This document shows, in pieces, positions 8,651-17,973 of a DNA stretch of 64,000 bases (position 1 is its first letter; each line of letters begins with the position of its first letter). This DNA comes from Pseudooctadecabacter jejudonensis (GTDB lineage Bacteria; Pseudomonadota; Alphaproteobacteria; Rhodobacterales; Rhodobacteraceae), in the NCBI RefSeq assembly GCF_900172275.1, contig NZ_FWFT01000002.1:682001-746000 (forward strand), written 5' to 3'. The notes beneath the pieces are model-generated. The model ran no database searches. It had not been told where the DNA came from and saw only the letters and a list, made by a program, of their open reading frames with translations. The translations under genes and the position numbers were made by a program.

Positions 8651-9712
8651 TCACTCGCGCGATGTGCCAATGTGCCCGCCGTCAGTGCCAATTCCCGATT
8701 TATGGGGCTGCATCCGTGTCTGGTTGCGCCAGTGTTCTGGCGATGCGCCCTCCCATCGTCTGAAGGCGCGGTAGAACGAGTTGGGATCTTCGAAGCCCAG
8801 CAGAAAACTGATCTGCGTTGCGCCGAAGTCAGTTGTTGTAAGGTAGTGCTTGGCAAGGGCTTCACGCGCGTCGTTCAGCGCTTCGAGCCAAGTTGTGCCG
8901 TCCTCAGCCAGCCGTCGCTGTAGGGTGCGTTTGCTCATCGCAAGTTCGCGCGCGACATCTTCGACACTCGCCCGTCCGCTCGGCAAAAATTCGTTTAGGC
9001 AATGGGCAACACGCGCGCGCGTCGTTAGCGGGGACTTGCGGGATATCGGGCTATCCCTGCGCAGTTGAGGTTCAAAAAGCGCCCATATTTCGTCGTTATG
9101 TGTCACGAAGGGCAGGGCCGCATCCTGAGCGTGCACTGTGACGGTTGCCGCCGATTTGCGTAAAATGACACATCCGAAATGCGCCTCATAAGCCGCGAGG
9201 TCCGGTGGGTTGAATGGAAAGGCGACGGAGTTTGGCACGATCCGCTGGCGTGTGGCACGTCGCATGAAATTCACTAGAAAAACGATTTCGGTCAAAGACT
9301 GCGTCGGATGAAGGGCATGGCCGCCCGCTGCGCGAAAGACGATTGTCGTGTCGCGATCCCCCGTGCGCACATCAAGTCGGAACGGGCTGACCCGCCGCTT
9401 GTAGTCCGCCATACGCTGCGCCGCGACATTCATATTCGGCGAACACATCGCGGCAAAGAAGGCGGGATCAAAATAGTCGATCCCGCTTGCATCGCCCAAC
9501 TTCAGCGCAAGATGCGGATCATCGGCTTCGTCGGTCACAGCCGTCAGAAGTCGGTAATACGCGTCCAAAGATATCCGGCTGCCGTCGCCTTGCAACAGCC
9601 CCGACGGAAGATCGGCCCGTTTCAGGATGGTCAGAGGATCGATCCCAAGTTCGTCAATCAGCACCGATGCGGCCTTGCCGACATGGATTTTGGGATTGTT
9701 CGGATCGGACAC
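8651..9712 (-). CDS. AraC family transcriptional regulator
   Basis: A regulator of about 353 residues with an N-terminal ligand-binding domain of the Arabinose_bd/OruR type and a C-terminal AraC double helix-turn-helix (about the last 100 residues; ELAMSKRTLQRRLAEDGTTW is the first HTH and SFLLGFEDPNSFYRAFRRW the second). I place the start at GTG 9712 because AAGG precedes it by 7 bases. An ATG at 9784 would add 24 residues but has no ribosome site. The downstream same-strand neighbour is the HSL-type esterase, a common regulator-target pairing in lipid or ester use. The inducer is unknown. Confidence 0.87.
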   Translation of the reverse strand: MSDPNNPKIHVGKAASVLIDELGIDPLTILKRADLPSGLLQGDGSRISLDAYYRLLTAVTDEADDPHLALKLGDASGIDYFDPAFFAAMCSPNMNVAAQRMADYKRRVSPFRLDVRTGDRDTTIVFRAAGGHALHPTQSLTEIVFLVNFMRRATRQRIVPNSVAFPFNPPDLAAYEAHFGCVILRKSAATVTVHAQDAALPFVTHNDEIWALFEPQLRRDSPISRKSPLTTRARVAHCLNEFLPSGRASVEDVARELAMSKRTLQRRLAEDGTTWLEALNDAREALAKHYLTTTDFGATQISFLLGFEDPNSFYRAFRRWEGASPEHWRNQTRMQPHKSGIGTDGGHIGTSRE

Positions 9713-9967
9713 GGGAGAGCCTTGAGTAAAGTCAAACAGGGCGTAGGTTAGCCTGTCTTGTGAAACGAGCCTACTCCCGTTCATGCCATTTCACTTACTT
9801 TATACGCCAAATAACGGGTGCCGAATTTCTACGCCCGAAGCAACGAAAAGGCGATATGACCGTGCAGTATAGGCCGGTTGCAGCAGTGCGAATGCTGTCG
9901 TTTCAAAACCTGTACCCTTATGGTCCAGCGACGCCAGCTGACGCCTTACCGTTCGAACATGGTGGGG

Positions 9968-10699
9968 TTACGGTAGTTCAATGACGCCAACGCGTGCGCC
10001 AAGTTGCCAGACGCCTGCCCATTCGTTTGAGGCCTGAATGTCTGCCCAGCAGGCGGCCATCTCATCTGAGAAATTGATGTCGTCAAACAGGATGAGTGCG
10101 CCGGATTTTGCGTGCTGGCGTGCGAGGTCCAGTTGGGCCGTCACGAAGTCCCGCGTGTGAATGGCGTCGATCAGAACGATGGAGGCCGGGGCTTTGATGC
10201 GGTCTGCGGTGTCCTCAAACGTGCCGAGGGTCAGAACGTGGCGCGGGGCGATCAGATCGAAGTTTTCCTTCGCAATGGGATGCCAGTCTGCGTTGGGTTC
10301 AAAGCTGTAGAGCGTGCCGGTGTCGGCCAGCTTTAGCCCTGCCAGCCAATACATCCCACTGGCCCCGAAGGCGGCGCCGACCTCAATAATCGCATCGGGG
10401 GCAAGGGTCGCGGCGAGCCACGCGTAAAACCTGCAAAAGTTTGCCTTGGTGCGCACATCATTCATGCGACGTTGAGGATTGGCCCCCATCGGTTTGCGGC
10501 CGTAGTTCTTCACGTTGGTGTATTCGGACCAAAGCGGCATATGCCCCAGACCATCCGTGGCCGCGATTGCACCCTCAATCGCGCCAAACAAAGGGCGGCA
10601 CTGGGCATCAAAATCAGGCTGTTCGTCTGGGTAGCGGGCGAAAATGTCGGCCGCTTTGCTTGCGTCTGTGGTTTTGAGTGTCTCAATCCGGATCGGCAT
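9968..10699 (-). CDS. Class I SAM-dependent methyltransferase
   Basis: A 243-residue soluble protein with a Rossmann-type methyltransferase core. The SAM-binding loop is IIEVGAAFGASGMYWL (about 104-119), followed by YSFEPN (acidic residue for the SAM ribose) and IVLIDAIHTRD (motif near strand 4), then LILFDDINF. This layout resembles the Methyltransf_24 group, often linked to small-molecule or sugar O-methylation. The substrate is not evident. The ATG at 10699 is preceded by an AAAGGGG-rich stretch. It lies 57 bases downstream of a small unknown protein gene. The 180 bases between it and the AraC gene hold only a weak short open frame. Confidence 0.82.
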   Translation of the reverse strand: MPIRIETLKTTDASKAADIFARYPDEQPDFDAQCRPLFGAIEGAIAATDGLGHMPLWSEYTNVKNYGRKPMGANPQRRMNDVRTKANFCRFYAWLAATLAPDAIIEVGAAFGASGMYWLAGLKLADTGTLYSFEPNADWHPIAKENFDLIAPRHVLTLGTFEDTADRIKAPASIVLIDAIHTRDFVTAQLDLARQHAKSGALILFDDINFSDEMAACWADIQASNEWAGVWQLGARVGVIELP

Positions 10700-10756
10700 G
10701 GGCGGCCCCTTTCGTCTGAATAAGATGCTGAGAGATCGACCAGGTGTTGTCCAGCC

Positions 10757-11185
10757 TCATCGCAGGGCCGTGTCTTCGAATTCCAATTCTGCCGCGGCTT
10801 TGATGGATCTGCGGACGGCGGCCTGTGCTGTGCGGGCAAACAGGAACGTCCCCTTTACCTGTGGTGATTTGGGGAAATGCCATTGGCCGGTGATGCGGGT
10901 GGCGGTGGCGTTGATTTGGCCTGTGTAGACGGGGTTATCGTCAGCCTCGAAATCCGTATAGGTTTTGGTGAATTGAACGCGCGCACCCGTGCGGTCCCCC
11001 ACCAGAACGGCCAATAATGTATCCGTGGATTGCGACCGGAATGTATTGGGTTCAACGATTTCGCCCCGTAAGACCCCCGCGGTTTCCGTCAGGACCGCGT
11101 CAAAGGACACCGGGCTGCCAAAGGCGATGTTGTCGTAGTCATATCGACCTGTCCAACTTCCGCTCAGGCTGTCCGAAGCACCCAT
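10757..11185 (-). CDS. Small uncharacterised protein, avidin/lipocalin-like look
   Basis: A 142-residue protein without signal peptide or membrane segment. The N-terminal LSGSWTGRYDY and repeated alternating polar/hydrophobic strands (FDAVLTETAGVLRGEIVE, VYTGQINATATRITGQW) suggest a small beta-barrel of avidin- or lipocalin-like type; this is an impression from pattern, not a family match. The ATG at 11185 is chosen because GGAAGG lies 7 bases upstream; a TTG at 11191 would overlap the lacI stop. It begins right after the LacI-family gene and probably shares its transcript. Function unknown. Confidence 0.68.
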   Translation of the reverse strand: MGASDSLSGSWTGRYDYDNIAFGSPVSFDAVLTETAGVLRGEIVEPNTFRSQSTDTLLAVLVGDRTGARVQFTKTYTDFEADDNPVYTGQINATATRITGQWHFPKSPQVKGTFLFARTAQAAVRRSIKAAAELEFEDTALR

Positions 11186-11187
11186 AA

Positions 11188-12213
11188 TCAACCCTTCCGC
11201 AGGGTATCACCGAAGGTGAGCGTGGGTTCCAGTTCGACGACCTGACCTTCGTCCGCCGCCCCTTCTGCATTGCGCGCCGCAATGATCCGGGCCGCCGTCT
11301 GGCCGATTTCAAACCGGCAGGCATCCATCGTTGCCAACTGGTGGCTGAGACCATCCAGAAGATCGACCCCGTTGAACCCCGCAAGGCCGATCGAGCCGGG
11401 AATGTCGATGCCTCGGTCTTGCAGACACATCAGACCGCCTGCACCGATCATGTCGTTTGAGTAGTATAGAAAATCGAGGTCAGGAGTGCGGTTGAGCATC
11501 GCATCCGTCATCTCTCGGCCTTTGGCAAGGGCGGAGCCGCCGGAATAGAATTCCTGATCGGCAATCTCAATTCCGCCTTTCGCAAGGGTCTGAGTGAAGC
11601 CTTCGAACCGTTTACGGGCGCGGTGGTCGAGGGGCATTTTCGTGCCCATGAAGCCGATCCGTTTGTATCCTGCAGCCAGGATCGCTTCCGCCATGACACG
11701 ACCAGCGCGGCGGTGGGAAATGCCCACAGCGGTGTCGATCGGCTCCCCGTCGGTGTCCATAATTTCAACCACTGGAATGCCGGACTGCATCAGCATCGCA
11801 CGCGACGCGTCGGAGTGTTCCAAGCCCGCAACGATCACCCCTGACGGACGCCACGACAGCATCTCAAACAGGACTTTTTCCTCTTTCTCGGGTTGGTAGT
11901 CCGTGACGCCAACCACGGGCTGTAGGCCAGTGTCGTCCAATTCTTCGCTGATACCGGACAGAACCTCTGGAAAGACCATGTTCTTGAGGCTGGGGATCAC
12001 GACGGCCACGAGGTTCACCCGTTGCGATGCCAAAGCGCCGGCGATCTTGTTGGGCACGTATCCAAGCATGCGGGCGGCGTCTTTGACTTTTTCGCGGGTC
12101 GCTGCGCTGACATCGCCTTTGTTGCGCAAAACGCGGCTGACGGTCATTTCGCTGACGCCCGATGCCTCAGAGACATCGCGAAGGGTCAGGGGGCGTTTGG
12201 ATCGGGTCTGCAC
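11188..12213 (-). CDS. LacI family transcriptional regulator (GntR-like)
   Basis: A 341-residue repressor with an N-terminal LacI helix-turn-helix (TLRDVSEASGVSEMTVSRVLRNKG, about 9-32), the hinge helix (NKIAGALASQR) and a periplasmic-binding-protein-like sugar domain. The effector domain resembles gluconate/ribose-type regulators (GntR). It runs divergently from tRNA-Arg and the thuA/thuB-like genes, so those are plausible targets, although the tRNA gene lies between. No clear LacI operator palindrome was found in the 100 bases before it. The ligand is likely a sugar or sugar acid. Confidence 0.9.
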   Translation of the reverse strand: MQTRSKRPLTLRDVSEASGVSEMTVSRVLRNKGDVSAATREKVKDAARMLGYVPNKIAGALASQRVNLVAVVIPSLKNMVFPEVLSGISEELDDTGLQPVVGVTDYQPEKEEKVLFEMLSWRPSGVIVAGLEHSDASRAMLMQSGIPVVEIMDTDGEPIDTAVGISHRRAGRVMAEAILAAGYKRIGFMGTKMPLDHRARKRFEGFTQTLAKGGIEIADQEFYSGGSALAKGREMTDAMLNRTPDLDFLYYSNDMIGAGGLMCLQDRGIDIPGSIGLAGFNGVDLLDGLSHQLATMDACRFEIGQTAARIIAARNAEGAADEGQVVELEPTLTFGDTLRKG

Positions 12214-12313
12214 TGTGCCTGTCCTGATAGTGTTTCTTTCTCTTACCGCCCAACGCCGTGGAAGTCCAAGGTCTTGCGCGACGCGGCGAAGAGAGGCACA
12301 GAGGAGAGGGCGC

Positions 12314-12390
12314 GGCCCCGTGGCTCAACTGGATAGAGCAGCCCCCTCCTAAGGGGCAGGTTGCAGGTTCGAATCCTGCCGGGGTCGCCA
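12314..12390 (+). tRNA. tRNA-Arg (anticodon CCT)
   Basis: A 77-base tRNA. GGCCCCG pairs with CGGGGTC in the acceptor stem, the anticodon stem GCCCC/GGGGC closes the loop CTCCTAA (anticodon CCT, reading AGG), the T arm contains CAGGTTCGAATCCTG, and CCA is encoded at 12388-12390. The T-rich sequence just after it (TTTCTTTT) may help terminate. It lies between a divergent lacI-type gene and thuA. Confidence 0.98.
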
Positions 12391-12489
12391 TTTCTTTTCG
12401 ATTGCTTTGCGGGACACGCGCAGGATTTTCGGGGCTTGTATTGATAACGGCGTGGCCGCACAAAACCTGTTCAAAAAGGGAGGATGCCC

Positions 12490-13272
12490 ATGGTCCGCGC
12501 GTTGGTTTGGAATGAAAACGTACATGAGCAAGAGAACGCGGTGGTGCGAGATATTTATCCGGAGGGCATTCATGGATGCATCGCTCGGGCTTTGTCTCAG
12601 CACGATGATATTTCTGTGGACACGGCGGTTTTACAGGATCCTGACCATGGGTTGACCCAAGATCGTCTGGATCAGACGGATGTTCTGGTGTGGTGGGGGC
12701 ATGCCGCCCATGGGGATGTGGCAGATGAGGTGTGCGAACGTGTGTGTGATGCGGTGCTGGGGGGCATGGGCATCATCTTTTTGCATTCGTCGCATTTTGC
12801 AAAACCGTTCAAGCGACTGATGGGGACGTCCTGCAATCTGTCTTGGCGTGAGGCGGGGGAGAAAGAACGCCTGTGGGTGACCACGCCATCGCATCCGATT
12901 GCGGCAAACTTGCCGCCTCATTTCGAGTTGGAAAACGAGGAGATGTATGGCGAACCCTTCGGTGTGCCCGCGCCCTTGGAAACCGTGTTCCTGAGCTGGT
13001 TTGAGGGCGGCGAGGCGTTTCGGTCTGGCCTGACCTATCGGCGCGGGGCGGGCAACGTGTTTTACTTCCGCCCAGGCCATGAGACCTATCCCACGTACCA
13101 TCAACCCGTCATCCAGCAGGTGTTGGCAAACGCTGTGCGCTGGGCGCATAATCCTGCGCCCCGTATGACGGACGTGCATGATGCGCCGAATGTTCCTATT
13201 GAAGACGCGCTTGAACCCTTGACGCAAAAGGGCGCGCGTTTGCACAAGGATGGTGAAGATGGGTTCCGCTGA
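12490..13272 (+). CDS. ThuA-like domain protein (trehalose/sugar utilisation)
   Basis: A 260-residue cytosolic protein of the ThuA family, which has a class I glutamine-amidotransferase-like fold and is linked to disaccharide (3-keto-trehalose) use in rhizobia. Readable family features are [10 protein letters not shown] (about 68-77), [23 protein letters not shown] and the C-terminal [15 protein letters not shown] with [15 protein letters not shown]. The start is the second ATG (12490), because GGGAGG sits 6 bases before it while the ATG at 12484 directly abuts that site. The next gene, an oxidoreductase, overlaps its 3' end. A sugar-catabolic role is inferred from family and neighbour. Confidence 0.88.
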   Translation: MVRALVWNENVHEQENAVVRDIYPEGIHGCIARALSQHDDISVDTAVLQDPDHGLTQDRLDQTDVLVWWGHAAHGDVADEVCERVCDAVLGGMGIIFLHSSHFAKPFKRLMGTSCNLSWREAGEKERLWVTTPSHPIAANLPPHFELENEEMYGEPFGVPAPLETVFLSWFEGGEAFRSGLTYRRGAGNVFYFRPGHETYPTYHQPVIQQVLANAVRWAHNPAPRMTDVHDAPNVPIEDALEPLTQKGARLHKDGEDGFR

Positions 13273-14326
13273 ACCGCGGGTTCGGGTTTTGATCCTTGGG
13301 ACAGGTGGGATGGCCCATACCCATGCCAAGGCCTTCGTCGCCCATCACAAGGCGGAGCTTGTGGCGGCTGTTGAACTGGATGCCGACCGGTTGGCGGAGT
13401 TTGCGGACACCTACGAGATTGAGACGCGGTTCACCTCCCTTACTGACGCGATTGAGTGGGGGGATTTTGATGCGGTGTCGAATGTCACGCCGGATGGTGT
13501 GCATTTTGCGACCACAAAAGACCTGATCGCAGCGGGCAAGGACGTGTTGTGTGAAAAGCCCCTTGCAACCAACCAACTCGAGGCCGCGACGCTGGCCTCT
13601 TTGGCGGGTGAGGCGGGCATCGTGAATATGGTCAACCTCAGCTACCGCAATGTGCCTGCGTTGCAAGAGGCCGCCCGTTTGGTGGCGGGCGGAGAGATCG
13701 GGGCGGTTCGGCATTTTGAGGCATCGTATCTGCAAAGTTGGTTGACGCAGGATGCGTGGGGCGATTGGAAAACCAGCCCCGTGTGGTTGTGGCGCTTGTC
13801 GACGGGTCACGGGTCGAAGGGTGTGTTGGGGGATGTGGGGATACACATCCTTGATTTTCTGACCTTCGTGGCAGGCAGTGATGCGGCCGACGTGTCCTGC
13901 CGGTTGCGCACATTTGACAAGGCCCCCGACGGGCGGATCGGGGAGTATTCCTTGGACGCCAACGACAGCTGCGCCATGACGGTCACGTTGCAAAATGGCG
14001 CGATGGGCGTGGTGAGTGCGTCGCGCTTTGCTTCAGGTCATCATAATGACTTGCGGTTGCGACTGTACGGAGACGAAGGCGGGCTTGAGGTTGCGTTTGA
14101 GAACGGTGAGGGCCGGTTGCGCACTTGCACCGGCGGTGACCTGACAAACGCCAGTTGGGTCGAACGCAACGTGCCGTCTGGTGATGATATTTTTGACCGG
14201 TTTTTGACTGCGGTGCAGTCTCGTCAGATGCCAGAGCCCAGCTTTGCGACGGGCGCGCGGCTTCAGGCGGTTTTGGATGCGGCAGAGGCATCGGATGCGC
14301 AGCAAGGCGCGGCGGTTCTGATCTAG
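13259..14326 (+). CDS. Gfo/Idh/MocA family oxidoreductase (ThuB-like)
   Basis: A 355-residue NAD(P)-dependent sugar oxidoreductase. The N-terminal Rossmann loop is [22 protein letters not shown] is the family's EKP motif with the catalytic Lys, and [12 protein letters not shown] is the Gly-x2-His segment of the active site. The start is set at the ATG at 13259, with AAGG about 9 bases upstream; ATG 13250 is also in frame but abuts the ribosome site. It overlaps the end of the ThuA-like gene, a pairing known from thuAB in rhizobia, where the products act on trehalose and related disaccharides. No sugar transporter gene is nearby. The substrate is unproven. Confidence 0.9.
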   Translation: MGSAEPRVRVLILGTGGMAHTHAKAFVAHHKAELVAAVELDADRLAEFADTYEIETRFTSLTDAIEWGDFDAVSNVTPDGVHFATTKDLIAAGKDVLCEKPLATNQLEAATLASLAGEAGIVNMVNLSYRNVPALQEAARLVAGGEIGAVRHFEASYLQSWLTQDAWGDWKTSPVWLWRLSTGHGSKGVLGDVGIHILDFLTFVAGSDAADVSCRLRTFDKAPDGRIGEYSLDANDSCAMTVTLQNGAMGVVSASRFASGHHNDLRLRLYGDEGGLEVAFENGEGRLRTCTGGDLTNASWVERNVPSGDDIFDRFLTAVQSRQMPEPSFATGARLQAVLDAAEASDAQQGAAVLI

Positions 14327-14330
14327 GCGC

Positions 14331-15125
14331 TTAGTCTGGTTTCGTGGCCCAACGGGGTGGCGTTTTGTTGAGGAACGCATCCAGCCCATGGGCGGCCTCC
14401 TCCCCCTCCCAAATATGGGTCAGGGCCTCAACCGTTTCATCGATGGTTGCGCGGTCAATGACGGCACCCAAGGAACGGGCGAGGGCTTTGGCCGCCCCGA
14501 CCGCACCGGGGGCGACCTGCAGATAGGGGGCGACCTCCGCCTCAATCGCGGTGTCCAGATCGGCGGCGGGCAGGGCGCGGGCGACAATGCCAAGCTCCTT
14601 CGCTTCATCCGCGCCGAAGACGCGCGAGGACATGAAGACCCGCCGCGCCCGGCCTTCGCCCATGCGGGCGATGACATAGGGGCCAATGGTGGCGGGGATC
14701 AGACCAAGACGTGTCTCCGTCAGGCCGAACAGGGCGGCATCATCGGCGATGGCCACGTCGCAGACACAGGCAAGGCCCACGCCACCGCCCATGGCGGCCC
14801 CGTGGATGCGCGCTATCAGGGGGGTGGGCATGTCGTTGAGCGCGCCCAACATATCGGCAAGGCGTCCTGCCTCGGCCACGCGGGTGGCACGGTTGGCTGT
14901 GATCTGGTCGCGCATCCAGCCCAGATCGCCGCCCGCGCAGAACACGGATCCCGCGCCCTGAAGAACGATGGCGCGGATGGTGGTGTCCGCACCCATCGTT
15001 TGGGCCATTTCGGTCAGGTCATCCATCATCTGCGCCGAGAGGGCATTGCGTTTTTCGGGCCGGTTGAGTGTGACAGTGGCCACATCGCGCGGATCGACTG
15101 TGACCTTGAGGGTTTTGAATTGCAT
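14331..15125 (-). CDS. liuC: Methylglutaconyl-CoA hydratase (enoyl-CoA hydratase family)
   Basis: Last gene of the leucine degradation operon. It hydrates 3-methylglutaconyl-CoA to HMG-CoA. The 264-residue crotonase-fold protein shows the oxyanion-hole segment FCAGGDLGWM and the active-site region HGAAMGGGVGLACVCD, then FGLTETRLGLIPATIGPYV, whose Glu is the usual catalytic residue. Of two in-frame ATGs (15131 and 15125), the second has AAGGA at 7 bases and is chosen. It follows liuE by 10 bases. It converges on the thuB-like gene with only 4 bases between stops. Confidence 0.9.
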   Translation of the reverse strand: MQFKTLKVTVDPRDVATVTLNRPEKRNALSAQMMDDLTEMAQTMGADTTIRAIVLQGAGSVFCAGGDLGWMRDQITANRATRVAEAGRLADMLGALNDMPTPLIARIHGAAMGGGVGLACVCDVAIADDAALFGLTETRLGLIPATIGPYVIARMGEGRARRVFMSSRVFGADEAKELGIVARALPAADLDTAIEAEVAPYLQVAPGAVGAAKALARSLGAVIDRATIDETVEALTHIWEGEEAAHGLDAFLNKTPPRWATKPD

Positions 15126-15135
15126 CGTCATGTCC

Positions 15136-15987
15136 TTATGTCCTCAGACTTTGGGCGAAAACCGCCGCTTGGCTTAGCCGTTCGGGGTCAATACCGGTGG
15201 TAAAACCGTTGGCGTGCAGCATGTTGACCACCGCCTCAGTTGCGACATTTCCGGCGGCACCGGGGGCGTAGGGGCATCCGCCCAAGCCACCGGCCGCGCT
15301 GTCAAAGCTGCGCAGTCCCCGATCAAGACCGACCTTTATGTTGTCCAACGCATGGCCTTTGGTGTCGTGGAAATGTCCGGCAAGGCGGGACGCGGGGATG
15401 CGGTGCAGGAGGGTGTCCAGAACCCGCGCCACGGTTTTGGGTGTGCCGTGCCCGATGGTGTCGCCAAGGCTGATTTCATAGCACCCCATATCGATGAGGT
15501 CCGACGCGACCCGCGCCACGTTGTCCGGCGGGGTGGGCCCATCGTAAGGGCAATCGGTGATGCAGGATACATATCCGCGCAGGGGCACCCCCGCCGATTC
15601 TGCGGCCTTTGCGACGGGGCGGTAGCGATTAAGGCTTTCTTCGATTGTGCAGTTCAAGTTGGCTTTGCTGAACCCTTCGGAGGCAGAGGCGAACACCGCA
15701 ACCTCATCCGCGCCTGCTGTGATCGCGGCGTCAAACCCACGCGTGTTCGGTGTTAACGCACTGTAGAGGACGCCTTGCGTTCGGGTGAGGCCTGCCATGA
15801 CGTCGGCGGCGTCAGCCATTTGCGGGACCCATTTGGGGCTGACAAAACTGGTGGCTTCGATCTTGGTCAGGCCCGTGGCGCTGAGAAGGTCGATCAGCCG
15901 GATTTTGTCAGCGGTCGGGATGTGTCCGCTTTCATTTTGCAGCCCATCGCGGGGGGCCATTTCAAAGAGGGTCACATGATCAGTCAT
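15136..15987 (-). CDS. liuE: Hydroxymethylglutaryl-CoA lyase
   Basis: Splits HMG-CoA to acetyl-CoA and acetoacetate, the final step of leucine breakdown. The 283-residue TIM-barrel protein opens with EMAPRDGLQNE, the metal-binding signature of the HMGL-like family, and has GHFHDTKGHALDN (metal-binding His pair) and the C-terminal GGLGGCPYAPGAAGNV segment with the catalytic Cys. Its start overlaps the liuD stop by 8 bases, so translation is probably coupled. Confidence 0.94.
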   Translation of the reverse strand: MTDHVTLFEMAPRDGLQNESGHIPTADKIRLIDLLSATGLTKIEATSFVSPKWVPQMADAADVMAGLTRTQGVLYSALTPNTRGFDAAITAGADEVAVFASASEGFSKANLNCTIEESLNRYRPVAKAAESAGVPLRGYVSCITDCPYDGPTPPDNVARVASDLIDMGCYEISLGDTIGHGTPKTVARVLDTLLHRIPASRLAGHFHDTKGHALDNIKVGLDRGLRSFDSAAGGLGGCPYAPGAAGNVATEAVVNMLHANGFTTGIDPERLSQAAVFAQSLRT

Positions 15988-17965
15988 CGCGCGCCTCCAG
16001 CCGGATCAGGGTTTGCCCGTCCGCGACTTGATCACCTTGCGCGCAAAGGACTTCGGCCACGATGCCATCGCGTGGTGCGCGGAGGCTGTGTTCCATCTTC
16101 ATCGCCTCGACAATCAGAAGGGGTGCATCTTTGGTGATGTGGTCGCCTGCGGCGCAGGTCAGGGTGCTGACAAGGCCGGGCATGGGCGCCACGATGACAT
16201 CCGCGTCACCGTGGCTGACGTCGGTGAGGGCCAGAGGATCGGGATGGTGGAACCTGCGGGTCGTGCCACGGTAAAACACTGTGATCTCTCGTCCGTGGGT
16301 GATTACGTTGGCTTGCGTCGCGGTCCCTTGGGTCTCGACGATCCAGCCTGCCTTGGCCGGTTGGAGCCGAAGATCGTTGCCGTTCACCGTGAACGTATCG
16401 TGGCCCAGCAGTGTGACGTGATGTTGGCGCGCCTCACCTGCCTCCTCAAGCGTCAGTGCATGGGTTGGCTGCCCCCATGTCCGAAAGCCCTGAAGGTGCG
16501 CCCAGGGGTCTGAGTCTGCGGAGGGCAGAAGCCCAAGAGCCGCCAGTGCCGCGAGGGTTGAGGGCGCTTCACTCCTTTGCATATCAGACGTCAGGCTTTG
16601 TAGATCGCGGGCGATCAAACCCGTGTCGACCGCGCCGTCCCGGAACCCGGCGTGCCGGACCAAACGGGACAAAAAGGGCGTGTTGGTCACACAGCCAGCG
16701 ATTTCGCATGCGTCCAAGGCCGACGCCAGTCGGGCAGCGGCCGCGGCGCGGGTTTTGGCGTGGACGATGACCTTGGCAATCATCGGGTCGTAGTGGGATG
16801 TTACGGCATCCCCCTGATCAACCGCGCTGTCGATCCGCAGGCTGCCTTGTTCGAATGCAACTGCCCTTGGCCATGAGAGATGATGCAGCGTTCCGGTCGC
16901 TGGCAAAAAGCTGTTGGCCGCGTCCTCTGCATAGATCCGCGCCTCCATCGCCCAGCCGTTTATGGACAGATCTTGCTGCGTTACGGGCAGGGCCTCCCCC
17001 GCTGCGACGCGCAGTTGCAGTTCCACAAAATCGAGGCCGGTGATCGCCTCGGACACGGGATGTTCGACCTGTAGGCGGGTGTTCATTTCCATGAACCAGA
17101 AGCCGTCGGTGCGAAGGGGGCCAGACCCGTCCACGATGAATTCAACAGTGCCCGCGCCGGTGTATCCGATTGCCTTAGCCGCATTCACGGCGGCCTGACC
17201 CATCGCGTCGCGCACAGCTTGCGGCATGTCGGGGGCGGGGGCCTCTTCGATGACTTTTTGATGTCGTCGCTGAAGGGAGCAATCCCGTTCGAACAGGTGC
17301 ACGATGTTGCCGTGCCTGTCGCCGAAGACCTGAATTTCGATGTGCCGCGGCTGGGTGATGTATTTTTCGATCAGACAGGCCGGATCGCCAAAGCTGGCTT
17401 GACCTTCGCGTTGGGCTGCTGCCAGCGCATCGGAGAAATGCGCGGGGTCCTCAACCAGGCGCATGCCTTTGCCACCGCCGCCAGCGCGGGCCTTGATCAG
17501 TACCGGATAACCGATGGTTTCAGCCTCCGCCGCCAGCGTGTCGGGGTCTTGCGCAGGGCCATGATAGCCAGGCACCACAGGGACGCCTGCCTGTTCCATC
17601 CGTGATTTTGCTGTGTCTTTAAGGCCCATTGCCTTGATTGCGCTGGCTGAGGGCCCGATGAACGTGAGGCCTGCGGACTCTATCGCGGTGACAAAATCGG
17701 GGTTTTCGGACAAAAAGCCGTAGCCGGGATGAATGGCCTGTGCGCCGGTGGCCTGTGCAGCGGCGATGATGGCTGCGATGTTCAGATAGCTGTTTGCGGC
17801 ATCTGCCGGGCCGATGCGCACCGCCTCATCCGCCATCCGCACATGTTTGGCGTGCGCGTCCGCATCGGAATAGACCGCCACTGTGGCGACCCCGAGACGT
17901 TGGGCTGTGGCCATAACGCGGCAGGCGATTTCGCCCCGGTTGGCGATAAGGATTTTGTCAAACAT
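15980..17965 (-). CDS. liuD: Methylcrotonoyl-CoA carboxylase, biotin-carrying alpha subunit
   Basis: The 661-residue subunit carboxylates its own biotin with bicarbonate and ATP. From the N terminus there is a biotin-carboxylase domain (ILIANRGEIACRV, then the ATP-grasp loop GGGGKGMR and EMNTRLQVEHPVSE), a linker domain, and a C-terminal biotinyl domain with the lysine in EAMKMEH near residue 625. It pairs with liuB, 8 bases upstream, to convert 3-methylcrotonyl-CoA to 3-methylglutaconyl-CoA. The position inside a full liu set argues for methylcrotonyl-CoA over propionyl-CoA or geranyl-CoA. Confidence 0.95.
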   Translation of the reverse strand: MFDKILIANRGEIACRVMATAQRLGVATVAVYSDADAHAKHVRMADEAVRIGPADAANSYLNIAAIIAAAQATGAQAIHPGYGFLSENPDFVTAIESAGLTFIGPSASAIKAMGLKDTAKSRMEQAGVPVVPGYHGPAQDPDTLAAEAETIGYPVLIKARAGGGGKGMRLVEDPAHFSDALAAAQREGQASFGDPACLIEKYITQPRHIEIQVFGDRHGNIVHLFERDCSLQRRHQKVIEEAPAPDMPQAVRDAMGQAAVNAAKAIGYTGAGTVEFIVDGSGPLRTDGFWFMEMNTRLQVEHPVSEAITGLDFVELQLRVAAGEALPVTQQDLSINGWAMEARIYAEDAANSFLPATGTLHHLSWPRAVAFEQGSLRIDSAVDQGDAVTSHYDPMIAKVIVHAKTRAAAAARLASALDACEIAGCVTNTPFLSRLVRHAGFRDGAVDTGLIARDLQSLTSDMQRSEAPSTLAALAALGLLPSADSDPWAHLQGFRTWGQPTHALTLEEAGEARQHHVTLLGHDTFTVNGNDLRLQPAKAGWIVETQGTATQANVITHGREITVFYRGTTRRFHHPDPLALTDVSHGDADVIVAPMPGLVSTLTCAAGDHITKDAPLLIVEAMKMEHSLRAPRDGIVAEVLCAQGDQVADGQTLIRLEARDD

Positions 17966-17973
17966 GGCCTGCC

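Noticed and set aside
9856-9984. A 42-residue plus-strand frame with AAAGG before its ATG, between the AraC and methyltransferase genes
   Set aside because: It runs into the 3' end of the methyltransferase gene on the opposite strand and has no recognisable content. The ribosome site alone is not enough.
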